IMG/VR virus record: IMGVR_UViG_3300042731_003577
Span: 1 to 56,022 of that record
DNA from: a virus
Reading direction: 5' to 3' (one strand)
Length of the DNA stretch: 56,022 nt
Shown here in pieces: positions 46,792 through 53,991 of the stretch (within the stretch, counting starts at the first letter, position 1; the number at the start of each line of letters is the position of its first letter). The translations under genes were made by a program, and so were the position numbers. The notes under the pieces are model-generated. The model was given only the letters and a program-made list of their open reading frames with translations. It was not told the DNA's origin and made no database searches.

Positions 46792-47126
46792 CAATCCTCT
46801 CCAATCTCCAACAGGAACCGTCCATCCTTCGGCACCCATCTGCCACCAGTATACTGCATCTTGTTTCCATAGCTCCCCTGCAGATCGTAGCCAATTTCGT
46901 TTGCGGCGGCCCTTAGAGGGTCTACGTGGTGGTGGTTGCTGCAGTGATCCCACAAATCCTGTAGGCGTGCGCCAAGTACTTCGACCGGTTCTTCGATGTC
47001 CTCGATTACCACACGTTTTTTCCGGATGCGCACATCGCCGTTGTGCGTACTGGGGTAGTCGCTCTGTAATTGTCGGAGCCAATACGGGCTGCAGTCGTTG
47101 AATGTCTCAAAAACGATTCGCCCCAT
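46791..47126 (-). CDS. Hypothetical protein
   Basis: A 111-residue mixed protein with a basic strand RKKRVVIEDIEEPVE and a DLWDHCSNHHHVD segment, which could bind metal. GGGAG precedes ATG 47126. Function unknown. Confidence 0.66.
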   Translation of the reverse strand: MGRIVFETFNDCSPYWLRQLQSDYPSTHNGDVRIRKKRVVIEDIEEPVEVLGARLQDLWDHCSNHHHVDPLRAAANEIGYDLQGSYGNKMQYTGGRWVPKDGRFLLEIGED

Positions 47127-47344
47127 CAGTCGTCTCCCATCAGTGCACGTCTTGCCAGGCAGGGGATACACGGACCATGTCGTGATCCAAAATGTGGGCA
47201 GTCATCGCCATATCGGCAGTCCATTTCGGCCAGCTCCCCGACAAGCTGCAATGCATCCTCGATAGAATCGTAATCCACCAGCCACCCATCCTTATCTCGG
47301 ACCGGTTTTCCTTCCCAGTCGAGATGATATCGAATGATCGTCAC
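47126..47344 (-). CDS. Hypothetical protein with C-terminal Cys motif
   Basis: A 72-residue protein starting at GTG 47344 after GGAGG. The N-terminal part resembles W-x-G-K-P-V-R-D phage sequences; the end has CPHFGSRHGPCIPC, a possible zinc site. Function unknown. Confidence 0.63.
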   Translation of the reverse strand: MTIIRYHLDWEGKPVRDKDGWLVDYDSIEDALQLVGELAEMDCRYGDDCPHFGSRHGPCIPCLARRALMGDD

Positions 47345-47512
47345 CTAGTCATCCTCCACACACTTGCTTTTGCCCATACATCGCTGGATACAGCAAGAGT
47401 TTTCTGGTCCACATGCCTCAACACATTCTGGTCCGGTACACGTTTCAGCTGCAGCAATGAGGCATAGCGCCGCGAAAGCAATCAGCATCCAAACGAACCA
47501 TCCGTCACTCAT
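47345..47512 (-). CDS. Exported cysteine-rich peptide
   Basis: The 55-residue protein has an N-terminal hydrophobic segment (MLIAFAALCLIAAAE) and then about 32 residues with seven cysteines, including ECVEACGPENSCCIQRC. The order C-x4-C-x3-C-x5-CC-x3-C-x5-C resembles disulfide-knot peptides. It is either secreted or membrane-tethered in the periplasm. GGAGG precedes ATG 47512. Function unknown. Confidence 0.65.
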   Translation of the reverse strand: MSDGWFVWMLIAFAALCLIAAAETCTGPECVEACGPENSCCIQRCMGKSKCVEDD

Positions 47513-47781
47513 TTCGCCTCCATGCATTGGCTGCAGTAATTGATTTCTGGCGACCACACTGTGCCACACTTTGGGCATTCCCACCCGGTCTTTGGTCGCG
47601 CAGTTTGTTCATCGTCAGGTGGGCTGAAGTCGGCGATAGCCGTAGTTGTCCAATAACCCCTTGGCTGCGAGAAGCAGTCACAAGACGGCCTCGACGGCGG
47701 TGGAAAAACACCCCACCAGGGCGATTCTACATAAATAGGCGCGCCACAGCGCGGGCATGCCCCAGATTGCACAAACATCAT
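47509..47781 (-). CDS. Double zinc-ribbon protein
   Basis: A 90-residue protein with CPRCG near the start, CDCF in the middle and CPKCG plus CSQC near the end; it probably folds as two zinc ribbons around a proline-rich linker. AGGAG precedes the ATG. Function unknown. Confidence 0.67.
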   Translation of the reverse strand: MMFVQSGACPRCGAPIYVESPWWGVFPPPSRPSCDCFSQPRGYWTTTAIADFSPPDDEQTARPKTGWECPKCGTVWSPEINYCSQCMEAK

Positions 47782-47787
47782 AATCTC

Positions 47788-48507
47788 CTACAGTGGTATT
47801 GCGTTTTTCTTCAGTTTCGGTTTTGGTTTGGCTGTTGGCTTTGCGTCTGGATTGCCGCATGAGAACACGAGCAGCACATAAATCTCGTCAGGTAGGTCGA
47901 CGAATACCTTGCCACTCTTCGCCATCCAATGGATCGGGCGCAAGATGTGATCGTTGTAGAATAGCACGGGAATCCGGAATGGGCCACAATGCTCCTCGGC
48001 CAGCTTTATGGCGTTCTTCTCGCCAGCCCTGTTTTCGGCGATGTTATTAGTGAGCTGGTAAATTACTCCCACCGTTTCGCGTTCCTTGTAGATCGGCTTG
48101 AAAATCTGCGCGCGTGGTGTGGCATCGGTCTGCGCGTCGGTGGTCGGTGGCCGAATCACAACCACCGGGCTTGGCGCAGCGGAGCAACCACCCGACATAG
48201 CCAATAGTAGCATGAACGCGACAAAAACCGCCGTGGAGATTATAGGCCCAAACGAGAGCACACGGCCACACAGCCTTGCCCGTTGTTCAATTACGGCTGA
48301 CACCACCACCAAGACAAGAACAGTCGAACCGCAGAGCAGCGCTGCCCAGTACATATCCTCCGCAAGGAATACCACCGCAGCGAATAGAGGCAGAAGTCCA
48401 ACAAGTATGACAACCACATTCGCTATATGCGCCTTTTTCTTTTTCTCCTCATCTCTGAGCGATTTCTGAATTCCCCGTGCAATTTCGGGCGCCATCCATT
48501 CCAACAT
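47788..48507 (-). CDS. Multi-pass membrane protein next to lipoprotein metallopeptidase
   Basis: The 239-residue protein has an N-terminal amphipathic part, three or four hydrophobic helices (about residues 27-50, 55-75 and 85-108), then AMSGGCSAAPSP, which looks like an internal lipobox, and a soluble C-terminal half ending in a proline/lysine-rich tail. AGGAGG precedes ATG 48507, one base after the metallopeptidase gene. The two may work together at the envelope. Function unknown. Confidence 0.68.
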   Translation of the reverse strand: MLEWMAPEIARGIQKSLRDEEKKKKAHIANVVVILVGLLPLFAAVVFLAEDMYWAALLCGSTVLVLVVVSAVIEQRARLCGRVLSFGPIISTAVFVAFMLLLAMSGGCSAAPSPVVVIRPPTTDAQTDATPRAQIFKPIYKERETVGVIYQLTNNIAENRAGEKNAIKLAEEHCGPFRIPVLFYNDHILRPIHWMAKSGKVFVDLPDEIYVLLVFSCGNPDAKPTAKPKPKLKKNAIPL

Positions 48508-48508
48508 T

Positions 48509-48982
48509 TCAGCCTCCTGACTGGTCTTGGATCCGCTGTCGTATACGGTGCTCAATGCTGTTTGCGCCGAAAAATCGCGGATCGTGTGGTTCGGTTATAC
48601 CCATACGGCGCTCTATTGCGTCGAAATAGGCGTGTATCAATTCGTGTGTCAATGACGTCTCGTGCAGCGGTGTTCCTTGTGGGACGTATACCTCGATGTG
48701 GTAGTCGCCGTTTGGATACCAACAGGCGCCCATAACCTCCCGTCCGTCCATGTATACGTAATTGTCCCGCAACACCACCTCTAACCTGTGGTTTTTGAGA
48801 AACGTCGAGACGTGCTCTGACTCGCCAAGTGGCGCGGCTTCTACGATCGCCGCTTCTTCAAACAGTATAACATGTGTGTAGATCGCTGAGTCGTGTAGAT
48901 CGGTTTCGTTCCCGACCACATACAGTCCAGGTGGGTCACCGCAGGCAGACAGCAAAGCCAATATGAATATCGCGCGGATCAT
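48509..48982 (-). CDS. Lipoprotein with zinc-metallopeptidase motif (second copy)
   Basis: The 157-residue protein starts with a short lipoprotein signal (FILALLSAC). Residues about 112-135 hold LTHELIHAYF followed by EPHDPRFFG, i.e. HExxH plus a downstream HD, typical of zincins. Layout and length resemble 28584-29090: lipobox, about 100 residues, T-x-T/L-T-H-E, then a second His. They look like distant paralogues. The start overlaps the previous stop (ATGA). Confidence 0.75.
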   Translation of the reverse strand: MIRAIFILALLSACGDPPGLYVVGNETDLHDSAIYTHVILFEEAAIVEAAPLGESEHVSTFLKNHRLEVVLRDNYVYMDGREVMGACWYPNGDYHIEVYVPQGTPLHETSLTHELIHAYFDAIERRMGITEPHDPRFFGANSIEHRIRQRIQDQSGG

Positions 48983-49395
48983 TTGTTCGCGTTATATTTC
49001 GCGATGAATTTTGCGGCGTTCATGGAGGCGTTCCAATCGCCGGTCATGATTGACTGATGTGCCATTGAGACGGCGACTCGGATGAGCGGGCGCAGTCCGA
49101 TTTTCAGGTAGTAATGCCGATCTTCCTTCCAGTCGTATCCCTGGCCCTTGTAGTATGCCTCCATCACACGCAGCGTTTCTTTGCGCGTGATCTGTTTGGA
49201 CCGCCGCTCCTTATCCTTGCGGATGGTCTCTTTGCGGCGTCGAATCTTCGCGTCCGAGTTGACGTTGCTGTCGAGCTTGGCAATCGACGTAACTTCCTCA
49301 ACTTTCTCTTTGACGATGTCCTTTTGGATGACTTGCTCAGCCTTATCCGCCTCGATGTTTGCGTCCACGAATGCAGCTGCCAGTGATTGTGCCAT
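48979..49395 (-). CDS. Hypothetical basic coiled-coil protein
   Basis: A 138-residue protein with an acidic first third, a very basic helical middle (RRRKETIRKDKERRSKQITR) and a C-terminal helix. GAGGAGG precedes ATG 49395. It could bind nucleic acid. Function unknown. Confidence 0.66.
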   Translation of the reverse strand: MAQSLAAAFVDANIEADKAEQVIQKDIVKEKVEEVTSIAKLDSNVNSDAKIRRRKETIRKDKERRSKQITRKETLRVMEAYYKGQGYDWKEDRHYYLKIGLRPLIRVAVSMAHQSIMTGDWNASMNAAKFIAKYNANK

Positions 49396-49476
49396 TTTCG
49401 GCCTCCTCGCGCACGTTGGCGCCTCGTTTGGTTGCTGATGGGTTGCCTCATCAGGCACTGGGGACCACCCAGCACG

Positions 49477-49492
49477 ACGCCCTTTCGGGCGT
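49477..49492 (-). other. GAAA-loop hairpin between genes
   Basis: ACGCCC-GAAA-GGGCGT on the minus strand, just after the stop of the 49499 gene. No U-run follows. It resembles the 5' hairpins of the promoter cassettes, but no promoter lies before it; it may mark a processing site. Confidence 0.5.
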
Positions 49493-49498
49493 TTCGGC

Positions 49499-49705
49499 TT
49501 ACTTGCTTTCGTCGGCCTTCATGCGGCGATGGACCAGTCGCGCGATTGCAACACCGCGCTTTTTGTACGCTGCCCCTTTCTTGTTGCGGAACTTACTGGC
49601 TTGGCGCGTGGTCGGCTTGATACGGGCAAGCTCACAGGCCTCCTGGAAGAGTTCCACGATTTCGGCACAGTGGGCATTGTTGAGGTGTTGCAGTTTGGTC
49701 TTCAT
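49499..49705 (-). CDS. Hypothetical basic helical protein
   Basis: A 68-residue basic protein (RQASKFRNKKGAAYKKRG), probably nucleic-acid binding. AGGAG precedes ATG 49705, after the hairpin and promoter at 49724-49776. Function unknown. Confidence 0.66.
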   Translation of the reverse strand: MKTKLQHLNNAHCAEIVELFQEACELARIKPTTRQASKFRNKKGAAYKKRGVAIARLVHRRMKADESK

Positions 49706-49723
49706 GATGGTCTCCTGTTGTTG

Positions 49724-49776
49724 GGCTCCATTACCCTTGTGCATACAGCCTACCACGCAATCGGATCGGATGTCAA
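49724..49776 (-). promoter_or_regulatory. Sigma70-like promoter with weak -10 and 5' stem-loop
   Basis: TTGACA (49771-49776), 18-bp spacer and TAGGCT (49747-49752), then a small GGG/CCC stem at 49724-49737 and a ribosome site. The -35 matches the family; the -10 is poor. Confidence 0.58.
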
Positions 49777-49790
49777 CAGGAAAATCGAGA

Positions 49791-49886
49791 TTATTTGATA
49801 TACAGGTCTAAGAATATGAGATTGTTGCCGAACTTTTGCAGCCAGTTTGCGATGAATAGCCACCGCTGGATTACGTGTTGATCCAT
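49791..49886 (-). CDS. Short hydrophobic peptide ORF
   Basis: A 31-residue ORF from ATG 49886, overlapping the nuclease gene end, reads MDQHVIQRWLFIANWLQKFG and ends in NNLIFLDLYIK. It is amphipathic. GGGGTG lies about 10 nt upstream. Tentative. Confidence 0.4.
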   Translation of the reverse strand: MDQHVIQRWLFIANWLQKFGNNLIFLDLYIK

Positions 49887-50179
49887 TTATCAGTCACCCC
49901 GATCATCTCTAGGGCCTGCTCCACACTTTCAATTAGGTGTATCGGCGCCCTATTCTTCACCTCGGTGATGAACACCATTTCATCTTTGGTGAGCTTCCGC
50001 TGTGATGGGCGTTTGGCACCATCCTTTATCTCCACAATCCACCACGTGCCCTTATATCCGACGAGAATATCAAATGGGCCGCCCACATGGACATACGCTC
50101 CAGCGGCTCTCAGCGCTTTGACGATTTCCTTTTCATTTGCATCGCGCCGTTGGGCGCGCCGTGCTTGTTTGAAGCTCAT
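49871..50179 (-). CDS. PD-(D/E)XK nuclease-like protein (VRR-NUC/resolvase-like)
   Basis: The 102-residue protein shows the PD-(D/E)XK core: an N-terminal helix with ANEKEIVKALRAAGA (Glu), GGPFDILVGYKG (Asp) and WWIVEIKDG (E-x-K), then KLTKDEMVFITEV. Such small phage nucleases are VRR-NUC or Holliday-junction resolvase-like and act in recombination or DNA repair. It lies upstream of the replication genes in the same array. Confidence 0.82.
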   Translation of the reverse strand: MSFKQARRAQRRDANEKEIVKALRAAGAYVHVGGPFDILVGYKGTWWIVEIKDGAKRPSQRKLTKDEMVFITEVKNRAPIHLIESVEQALEMIGVTDKWINT

Positions 50180-50403
50180 TGGTCGATCAAAGCTCGTGTG
50201 ATGAGGAAGTAAGCTTCTTCCCAGCTCTCAGCAAGCGTTTTCATCACCTCCACTTTTGCCCTTTCCTTATTGAGTTCGGCTTGCAATACGATGCACTTTT
50301 CCAGCAATGTCTTACAGTCTGCCCACTTAACCCAGTCACCTTTTTTGCTACTGACCATGGTTCCGGCAGAGCGACTGTATCGGTCTATTCTCGGATCAAT
50401 CAT
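50176..50403 (-). CDS. Hypothetical protein
   Basis: A 75-residue helical protein with TLLEKCIVLQAELNKERAKV. The start at 50403 overlaps the previous gene end. Function unknown. Confidence 0.62.
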   Translation of the reverse strand: MIDPRIDRYSRSAGTMVSSKKGDWVKWADCKTLLEKCIVLQAELNKERAKVEVMKTLAESWEEAYFLITRALIDQ

Positions 50404-50794
50404 CGACAAAATCCCAGCATTGTTGACGGGGCTGCCAGTCAAAGAAATCAGGGTCGTGCCCATTCCGGATCCACAGTACCAGTTTTACCGGCCAGGAATA
50501 CCCCCAGCGTTCTTTGATCTGATCGGGTGAGATCTTCAGCAACGATCGGCGGATCTCCTCAATCCCTTTTCTGCGGACCCAGTCCTCACATAGATCCGGA
50601 AACTCGGCAATCAATCCGGATAGGGTGCTCTCGCAGTCCGCCCACCAAATCACTGCGTCTGGGTCTCCCTTCTTCGCATACTCCAGGTAGTCCTTGGCAA
50701 TTCCGCCCCAAAACAGGATGGCCTCCTCTGCCTCTTCAAGAGCCTCCTCATTCAGGCTGTAGCCATTCCTTGCCAAATCAACAGCGTCAAACAC
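50396..50794 (-). CDS. Hypothetical protein
   Basis: A 132-residue acidic helical protein (LNEEALEEAEEAILFWGGI) with a C-terminal WPVKLVLWIRNG strand. It starts with GTG 50794 after AGGAGG. Function unknown. Confidence 0.67.
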   Translation of the reverse strand: MFDAVDLARNGYSLNEEALEEAEEAILFWGGIAKDYLEYAKKGDPDAVIWWADCESTLSGLIAEFPDLCEDWVRRKGIEEIRRSLLKISPDQIKERWGYSWPVKLVLWIRNGHDPDFFDWQPRQQCWDFVDD

Positions 50795-50804
50795 AACTCA
50801 CCTC

Positions 50805-50915
50805 CTACAAATAGATTTTCAATAGCAACAATACGATGATAACACACAGCGCTAACACACCCAACAGGGAATACTGCCAAATTGCAAACAGAAAATTCAA
50901 ATCTTCCATACCCAT
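50805..50915 (-). CDS. Small single-pass membrane protein (36 residues)
   Basis: ATG 50915 follows GGAG with good spacing and sits directly after the previous stop. The peptide has a short polar start and a transmembrane helix (LLGVLALCVIIVLLLLKI). It fills the gap between two genes and is well supported by context. Function unknown. Confidence 0.62.
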   Translation of the reverse strand: MGMEDLNFLFAIWQYSLLGVLALCVIIVLLLLKIYL

Positions 50916-50917
50916 TA

Positions 50918-51331
50918 TTATCTCCAATCGTCCGGGTTGTAGTCTAACCGTTGGGACGCACATACCTCATCCCAGCTAACGCGCGACCCCTGATAATAAT
51001 CACGGGTCGCAACATCCTCCAGTTGCATCTGTATCGTATCATAGGCCCATTTGGGCGGGTGATCATATTCGGGCCAATCATCGGCTTTCTCGTGGTCTAA
51101 CATGGGATGTTCAAGCGACGCTTCCACCGCGCGGCGGTATAAGGCCAGCTCCTTCGCAGCCTCAATTAGCAATCTTTCTACCGGTGACCCTCCAGACAAG
51201 TCAAGTCTTTTACCTCGACCCCAGTATGGCGCACCGAGGAGATCCACCGACCTTTCTTCAATGAAATAACCATCCTTGGTATAAACAATTCGCATGTCTC
51301 CGAACCGATACAAAAATTTACCCTCGCTCAT
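50918..51331 (-). CDS. Hypothetical protein sharing a GAPYW module with 25385-25777
   Basis: The 137-residue protein has the segment F-I-E-E-R-S-V-D-L-L-G-A-P-Y-W near residues 23-37, related to the protein at 25.4 kb. The middle is helical, the end acidic (LDYNPDDWR). GGAGGCG precedes ATG 51331, which overlaps the end of dnaB. Function unknown. Confidence 0.68.
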   Translation of the reverse strand: MSEGKFLYRFGDMRIVYTKDGYFIEERSVDLLGAPYWGRGKRLDLSGGSPVERLLIEAAKELALYRRAVEASLEHPMLDHEKADDWPEYDHPPKWAYDTIQMQLEDVATRDYYQGSRVSWDEVCASQRLDYNPDDWR

Positions 51332-52652
51332 ATCCGCCTCCATATTTGCTGTCCAAATCAGTGAATAGAAAATACTGCAACTGCGCTGATAGCTGTACAA
51401 CGCCAGTCTCTCCATGCCGGTTTTTTCCGATGATTGCCTCTACCTTTCCCTTGACGCTTGGGTCGTGTGGATTATGCATCTCTTCTCGATACAAAAGTAC
51501 AATAAAGTCCGCGTCCTGCTCAATTGCGCCCGATCCACGAAGATCACTAATCATCGGACGTTTGTCCGCGCGATTTTCAGACATTCGGTTAAGTTGAGCG
51601 AGGGCCACCACCGGTATTTCCAAATCTTTAGCAAGCAATTTCAGTTGCCTTGATATTTCTGAAATCTCCTCCTCCTGGCTGTTGACACGTGTCCCCAATT
51701 TCATCAGCTGTAGGTAATCAACGATCACCATATCTAGGCCATGCCGGTTTGACTGCTGTTTGCACAGTAGCCTAATCTCCGACGGGTTGATGTCGGCTTT
51801 ATCGCAAACCCAAAGTTTGGCTTTGGCGATTCGTTCCGCGCCCTTTGTGATGTCTTTCCATTGCACGATATTGATATTCGCGGTGACAAGGTCGCGATGC
51901 GGGACGCGCGATTGCCCTGACAACAATCGGTAGATCAGTTCCGTCCGGAACATTTCCAGCGAGAATATCGCCACATTTTTGGGCTCTACGTCGCCAACAC
52001 CGAGCGCAGCATTCAAACCAGCACAGCAGGCGAGGGCGGTCTTGCCTGTCCCTGGTCGGCCAGCAATAACGGTCAAATGGCCAGCGTGGAATCCGCCAGT
52101 CATGGCGTCGAGGTCGGTGAATCCAGTCAGCACGCCCGCCTCTCTGCCATGCTTGAATGTATGACTTAACTCACCAAAAACGTCACGCATCGCAATGTTT
52201 GAATCTACCAATTGACCAGCCTGTTGGTCGTACAGCCTAATCAGGTGAGCTTCAGCGTTTGCCGCTATTTCATTTGGGTCTGCGGTGTTCGACGATGCCT
52301 TGGCAGCCATTTCTTTGCCGATCCGGACTAGCTCTCTGTTTCGGGACGCCACCTTCACCAGCTTGGCGTACGTCGGGTATGCCTCAGCCGCCCCTGTGTA
52401 GTCCGCCATTGTGGCGATATACGGCGTTCCGCCAACGGTGTTGAGCGTGCCATCCATGCGCAGCCTGGAGCACACGGTAATTTCGTCGATATCGTCACCG
52501 GCGTCCGACAGGGCCAGTATTGCCGCCCATATGACGCCGTTGCGTTCGGTAAAGTCACCAGGCTGTAAGCTCAGCTCAAGCAAGACCTTGGAATCCATTA
52601 GAACAGCGCCTATTAGGGCGCATTCCGCATGTAGAACTTGGTTGTTATCCAT
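51318..52652 (-). CDS. dnaB: Replicative DNA helicase (DnaB-like)
   Basis: The 444-residue protein is a DnaB-type hexameric helicase. Residues 1-150 form the N-terminal domain (HAECALIGAVLMDSKVL). The RecA-like domain has the Walker A GRPGTGKT near residue 198, IFSLEM, Walker B DMVIVDYLQLM, the VVALAQLNR loop and DLRGSGAIEQDADFI, then KNRHGETG. It unwinds the replication fork 5' to 3'. It is followed in order by loader, initiator and methyltransferase genes. Confidence 0.95.
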   Translation of the reverse strand: MDNNQVLHAECALIGAVLMDSKVLLELSLQPGDFTERNGVIWAAILALSDAGDDIDEITVCSRLRMDGTLNTVGGTPYIATMADYTGAAEAYPTYAKLVKVASRNRELVRIGKEMAAKASSNTADPNEIAANAEAHLIRLYDQQAGQLVDSNIAMRDVFGELSHTFKHGREAGVLTGFTDLDAMTGGFHAGHLTVIAGRPGTGKTALACCAGLNAALGVGDVEPKNVAIFSLEMFRTELIYRLLSGQSRVPHRDLVTANINIVQWKDITKGAERIAKAKLWVCDKADINPSEIRLLCKQQSNRHGLDMVIVDYLQLMKLGTRVNSQEEEISEISRQLKLLAKDLEIPVVALAQLNRMSENRADKRPMISDLRGSGAIEQDADFIVLLYREEMHNPHDPSVKGKVEAIIGKNRHGETGVVQLSAQLQYFLFTDLDSKYGGGYERG

Positions 52653-52664
52653 TTTGGCCCCAAA

Positions 52665-53123
52665 TCAGCTCGTGGTGTAATTTTTTTCCGAAACTAATGC
52701 CGAGGTAGCCACCCCACCATCTTTTTTGTGTGGCGGCACGATTTGGCCCGTTTCCGTCGATTCTGCACTTGACTTGTTGGCCGGGATGTCGAGCTTGCCA
52801 ATATTCGCGGAGATACCTGCCACGGCTGATGCAATTAGTTCTCGCGCCCTGTGCGGTTCTATGCGATCAGGTTTCGGCTGTCTGGCCTGGCAAGCGTGCT
52901 TCATGATGTCACGGTCACGCATGCGTCGGATTGTATTGAACGTCGGCATCTTGTCACCATTCTTTATGTATTCCAATGCGTACTTCCGGAACTCTTCAGC
53001 GCTCATCTCACCATCCACAAGCTCGATCCAGTCGGCAAGGTGGTCTCCGCTATGCCAAACGCCATAATGACGGTATAGCATGCCCGCATATTTGCTAACC
53101 ACCGTTGAGTCGTTTTTGTTCAT
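52665..53123 (-). CDS. Possible helicase loader / replication accessory protein
   Basis: The 152-residue protein has a helical N-terminal domain with LYRHYGVWHSGDHLADWIEL and FRKYALEYIKNGDKMPTFNTI, then a basic linker and a disordered end. It sits between initiator and DnaB, where phages often encode helicase loaders (lambda P position). It lacks a Walker motif. The loader role is inferred from position only. Confidence 0.6.
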   Translation of the reverse strand: MNKNDSTVVSKYAGMLYRHYGVWHSGDHLADWIELVDGEMSAEEFRKYALEYIKNGDKMPTFNTIRRMRDRDIMKHACQARQPKPDRIEPHRARELIASAVAGISANIGKLDIPANKSSAESTETGQIVPPHKKDGGVATSALVSEKNYTTS

Positions 53124-53988
53124 TCCGTTTTTCCCATATTTTTATGGCGTCATCCGCCGCAGTGTATTTCGGGAGCTGGTATTTTGGCACACGTCCGGCC
53201 CCTGGTACGTCTTCCATTTTGCCATTGTACTCCGATTCCAGTGCGCTTGTCAAGGCCCACCAGCTAATTTTTTGCGATTTTTTGCGCATGTATTCGATAG
53301 CTGCGTTGACTCGGGCGCCATCCATAGGCATGACAGCACACAGGCGCTCTCGAAGTGTTTTGCCGTCGCTGTCTCTTGCCTTCGTGTTTGGCACCTGCCG
53401 CAATTCCCCCCAAAAATGCGCTTCAAGGTCGGCGGCTGTCACGGGTCGGCCTGGCACAAACAACGCTCGCGCGCCTGCGTGATCGGTATCTACAAGATCA
53501 GATATATTATTCTTGATCTCTTCTTGTTTTTCTTTTTCTACTCCAGATTCTACTAGATGCCTCGGAGTAGATGTTAGTTCATCTGAGTAGTTCGGGTGTA
53601 CTGGTTCCACCTCGACAGGTGTACTGGTTACACTCCGAGGTGTAATAGTTACACTTCGAGGTGTACTCAGTCCACCGTTCGCCATACGTTGCGATAGGTG
53701 TACTGATTCCACCGTGGGGTGTACTAGGTCCACCGATACGAGGGTGTACGTCGTCGAACGGCGTTTTCCTTTGTTTGTCGTAATTATACCAATGGCTTCG
53801 AGCACTTTGATTGTGTTAATTATTGTTTTCCGTGTCAACCCAGTGCATCCACAAAGGCGGTTAATACTGGGCCAGCACTCACCATGGCCATTGGCATGGG
53901 TTAGTAGCGCGGCCAATACGCACCGTTGCGTTGTCGATAAATTGCACTTCGGAGAATATATTGCCCTCAGCCACAGGTTTGTGTCCAC
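53095..53988 (-). CDS. Replication initiator with winged helix (lambda O-like)
   Basis: The 297-residue protein starts at GTG 53988. Residues about 1-95 form a winged-helix domain (LSTTQRCVLAALLTHANGHG, INRLCGCTGLTRKTI, TNKGKRRSTTYTL). Residues about 85-135 are a repetitive linker encoded by the iterons at 53596-53757. The C-terminal 120 residues form a second domain that probably contacts the helicase or loader. The arrangement matches lambda O, which binds iterons within its own gene. Confidence 0.82.
   Translation of the reverse strand: MDTNLWLRAIYSPKCNLSTTQRCVLAALLTHANGHGECWPSINRLCGCTGLTRKTIINTIKVLEAIGIITTNKGKRRSTTYTLVSVDLVHPTVESVHLSQRMANGGLSTPRSVTITPRSVTSTPVEVEPVHPNYSDELTSTPRHLVESGVEKEKQEEIKNNISDLVDTDHAGARALFVPGRPVTAADLEAHFWGELRQVPNTKARDSDGKTLRERLCAVMPMDGARVNAAIEYMRKKSQKISWWALTSALESEYNGKMEDVPGAGRVPKYQLPKYTAADDAIKIWEKRNEQKRLNGG
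53490..53757 (+). other. Candidate replication origin: iterons with adjacent AT-rich DNA
   Basis: Six copies of GGTGTAMTNRKTHCACY start at 53596, 53619, 53640, 53661, 53698 and 53719, with a half copy at 53744; most are spaced 21 bp. Each is an inverted repeat (GGTGTA/TACACC-like). An AT-rich stretch lies at about 53490-53575 next to them. As in lambda, the array is inside the initiator gene. Confidence 0.82.
53596..53757 (+). repeat. Iteron array (six copies plus a half copy)
   Basis: Copies: 53596-53612, 53619-53635, 53640-53656, 53661-53677, 53698-53714, 53719-53735, and a half site from 53744. The consensus is GGTGTACTGRTTCCACC, with TTACACT variants in copies 2 and 3. In protein they encode S-T-P-R-S-V-T type repeats. 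Confidence 0.88.
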
Positions 53989-53991
53989 CGA

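Noticed and set aside
53095-53757. CRISPR array at the repeats
   Set aside because: The repeats are 17 bp with 4-20 bp spacing, palindromic and inside a coding frame, which fits iterons rather than CRISPR units.
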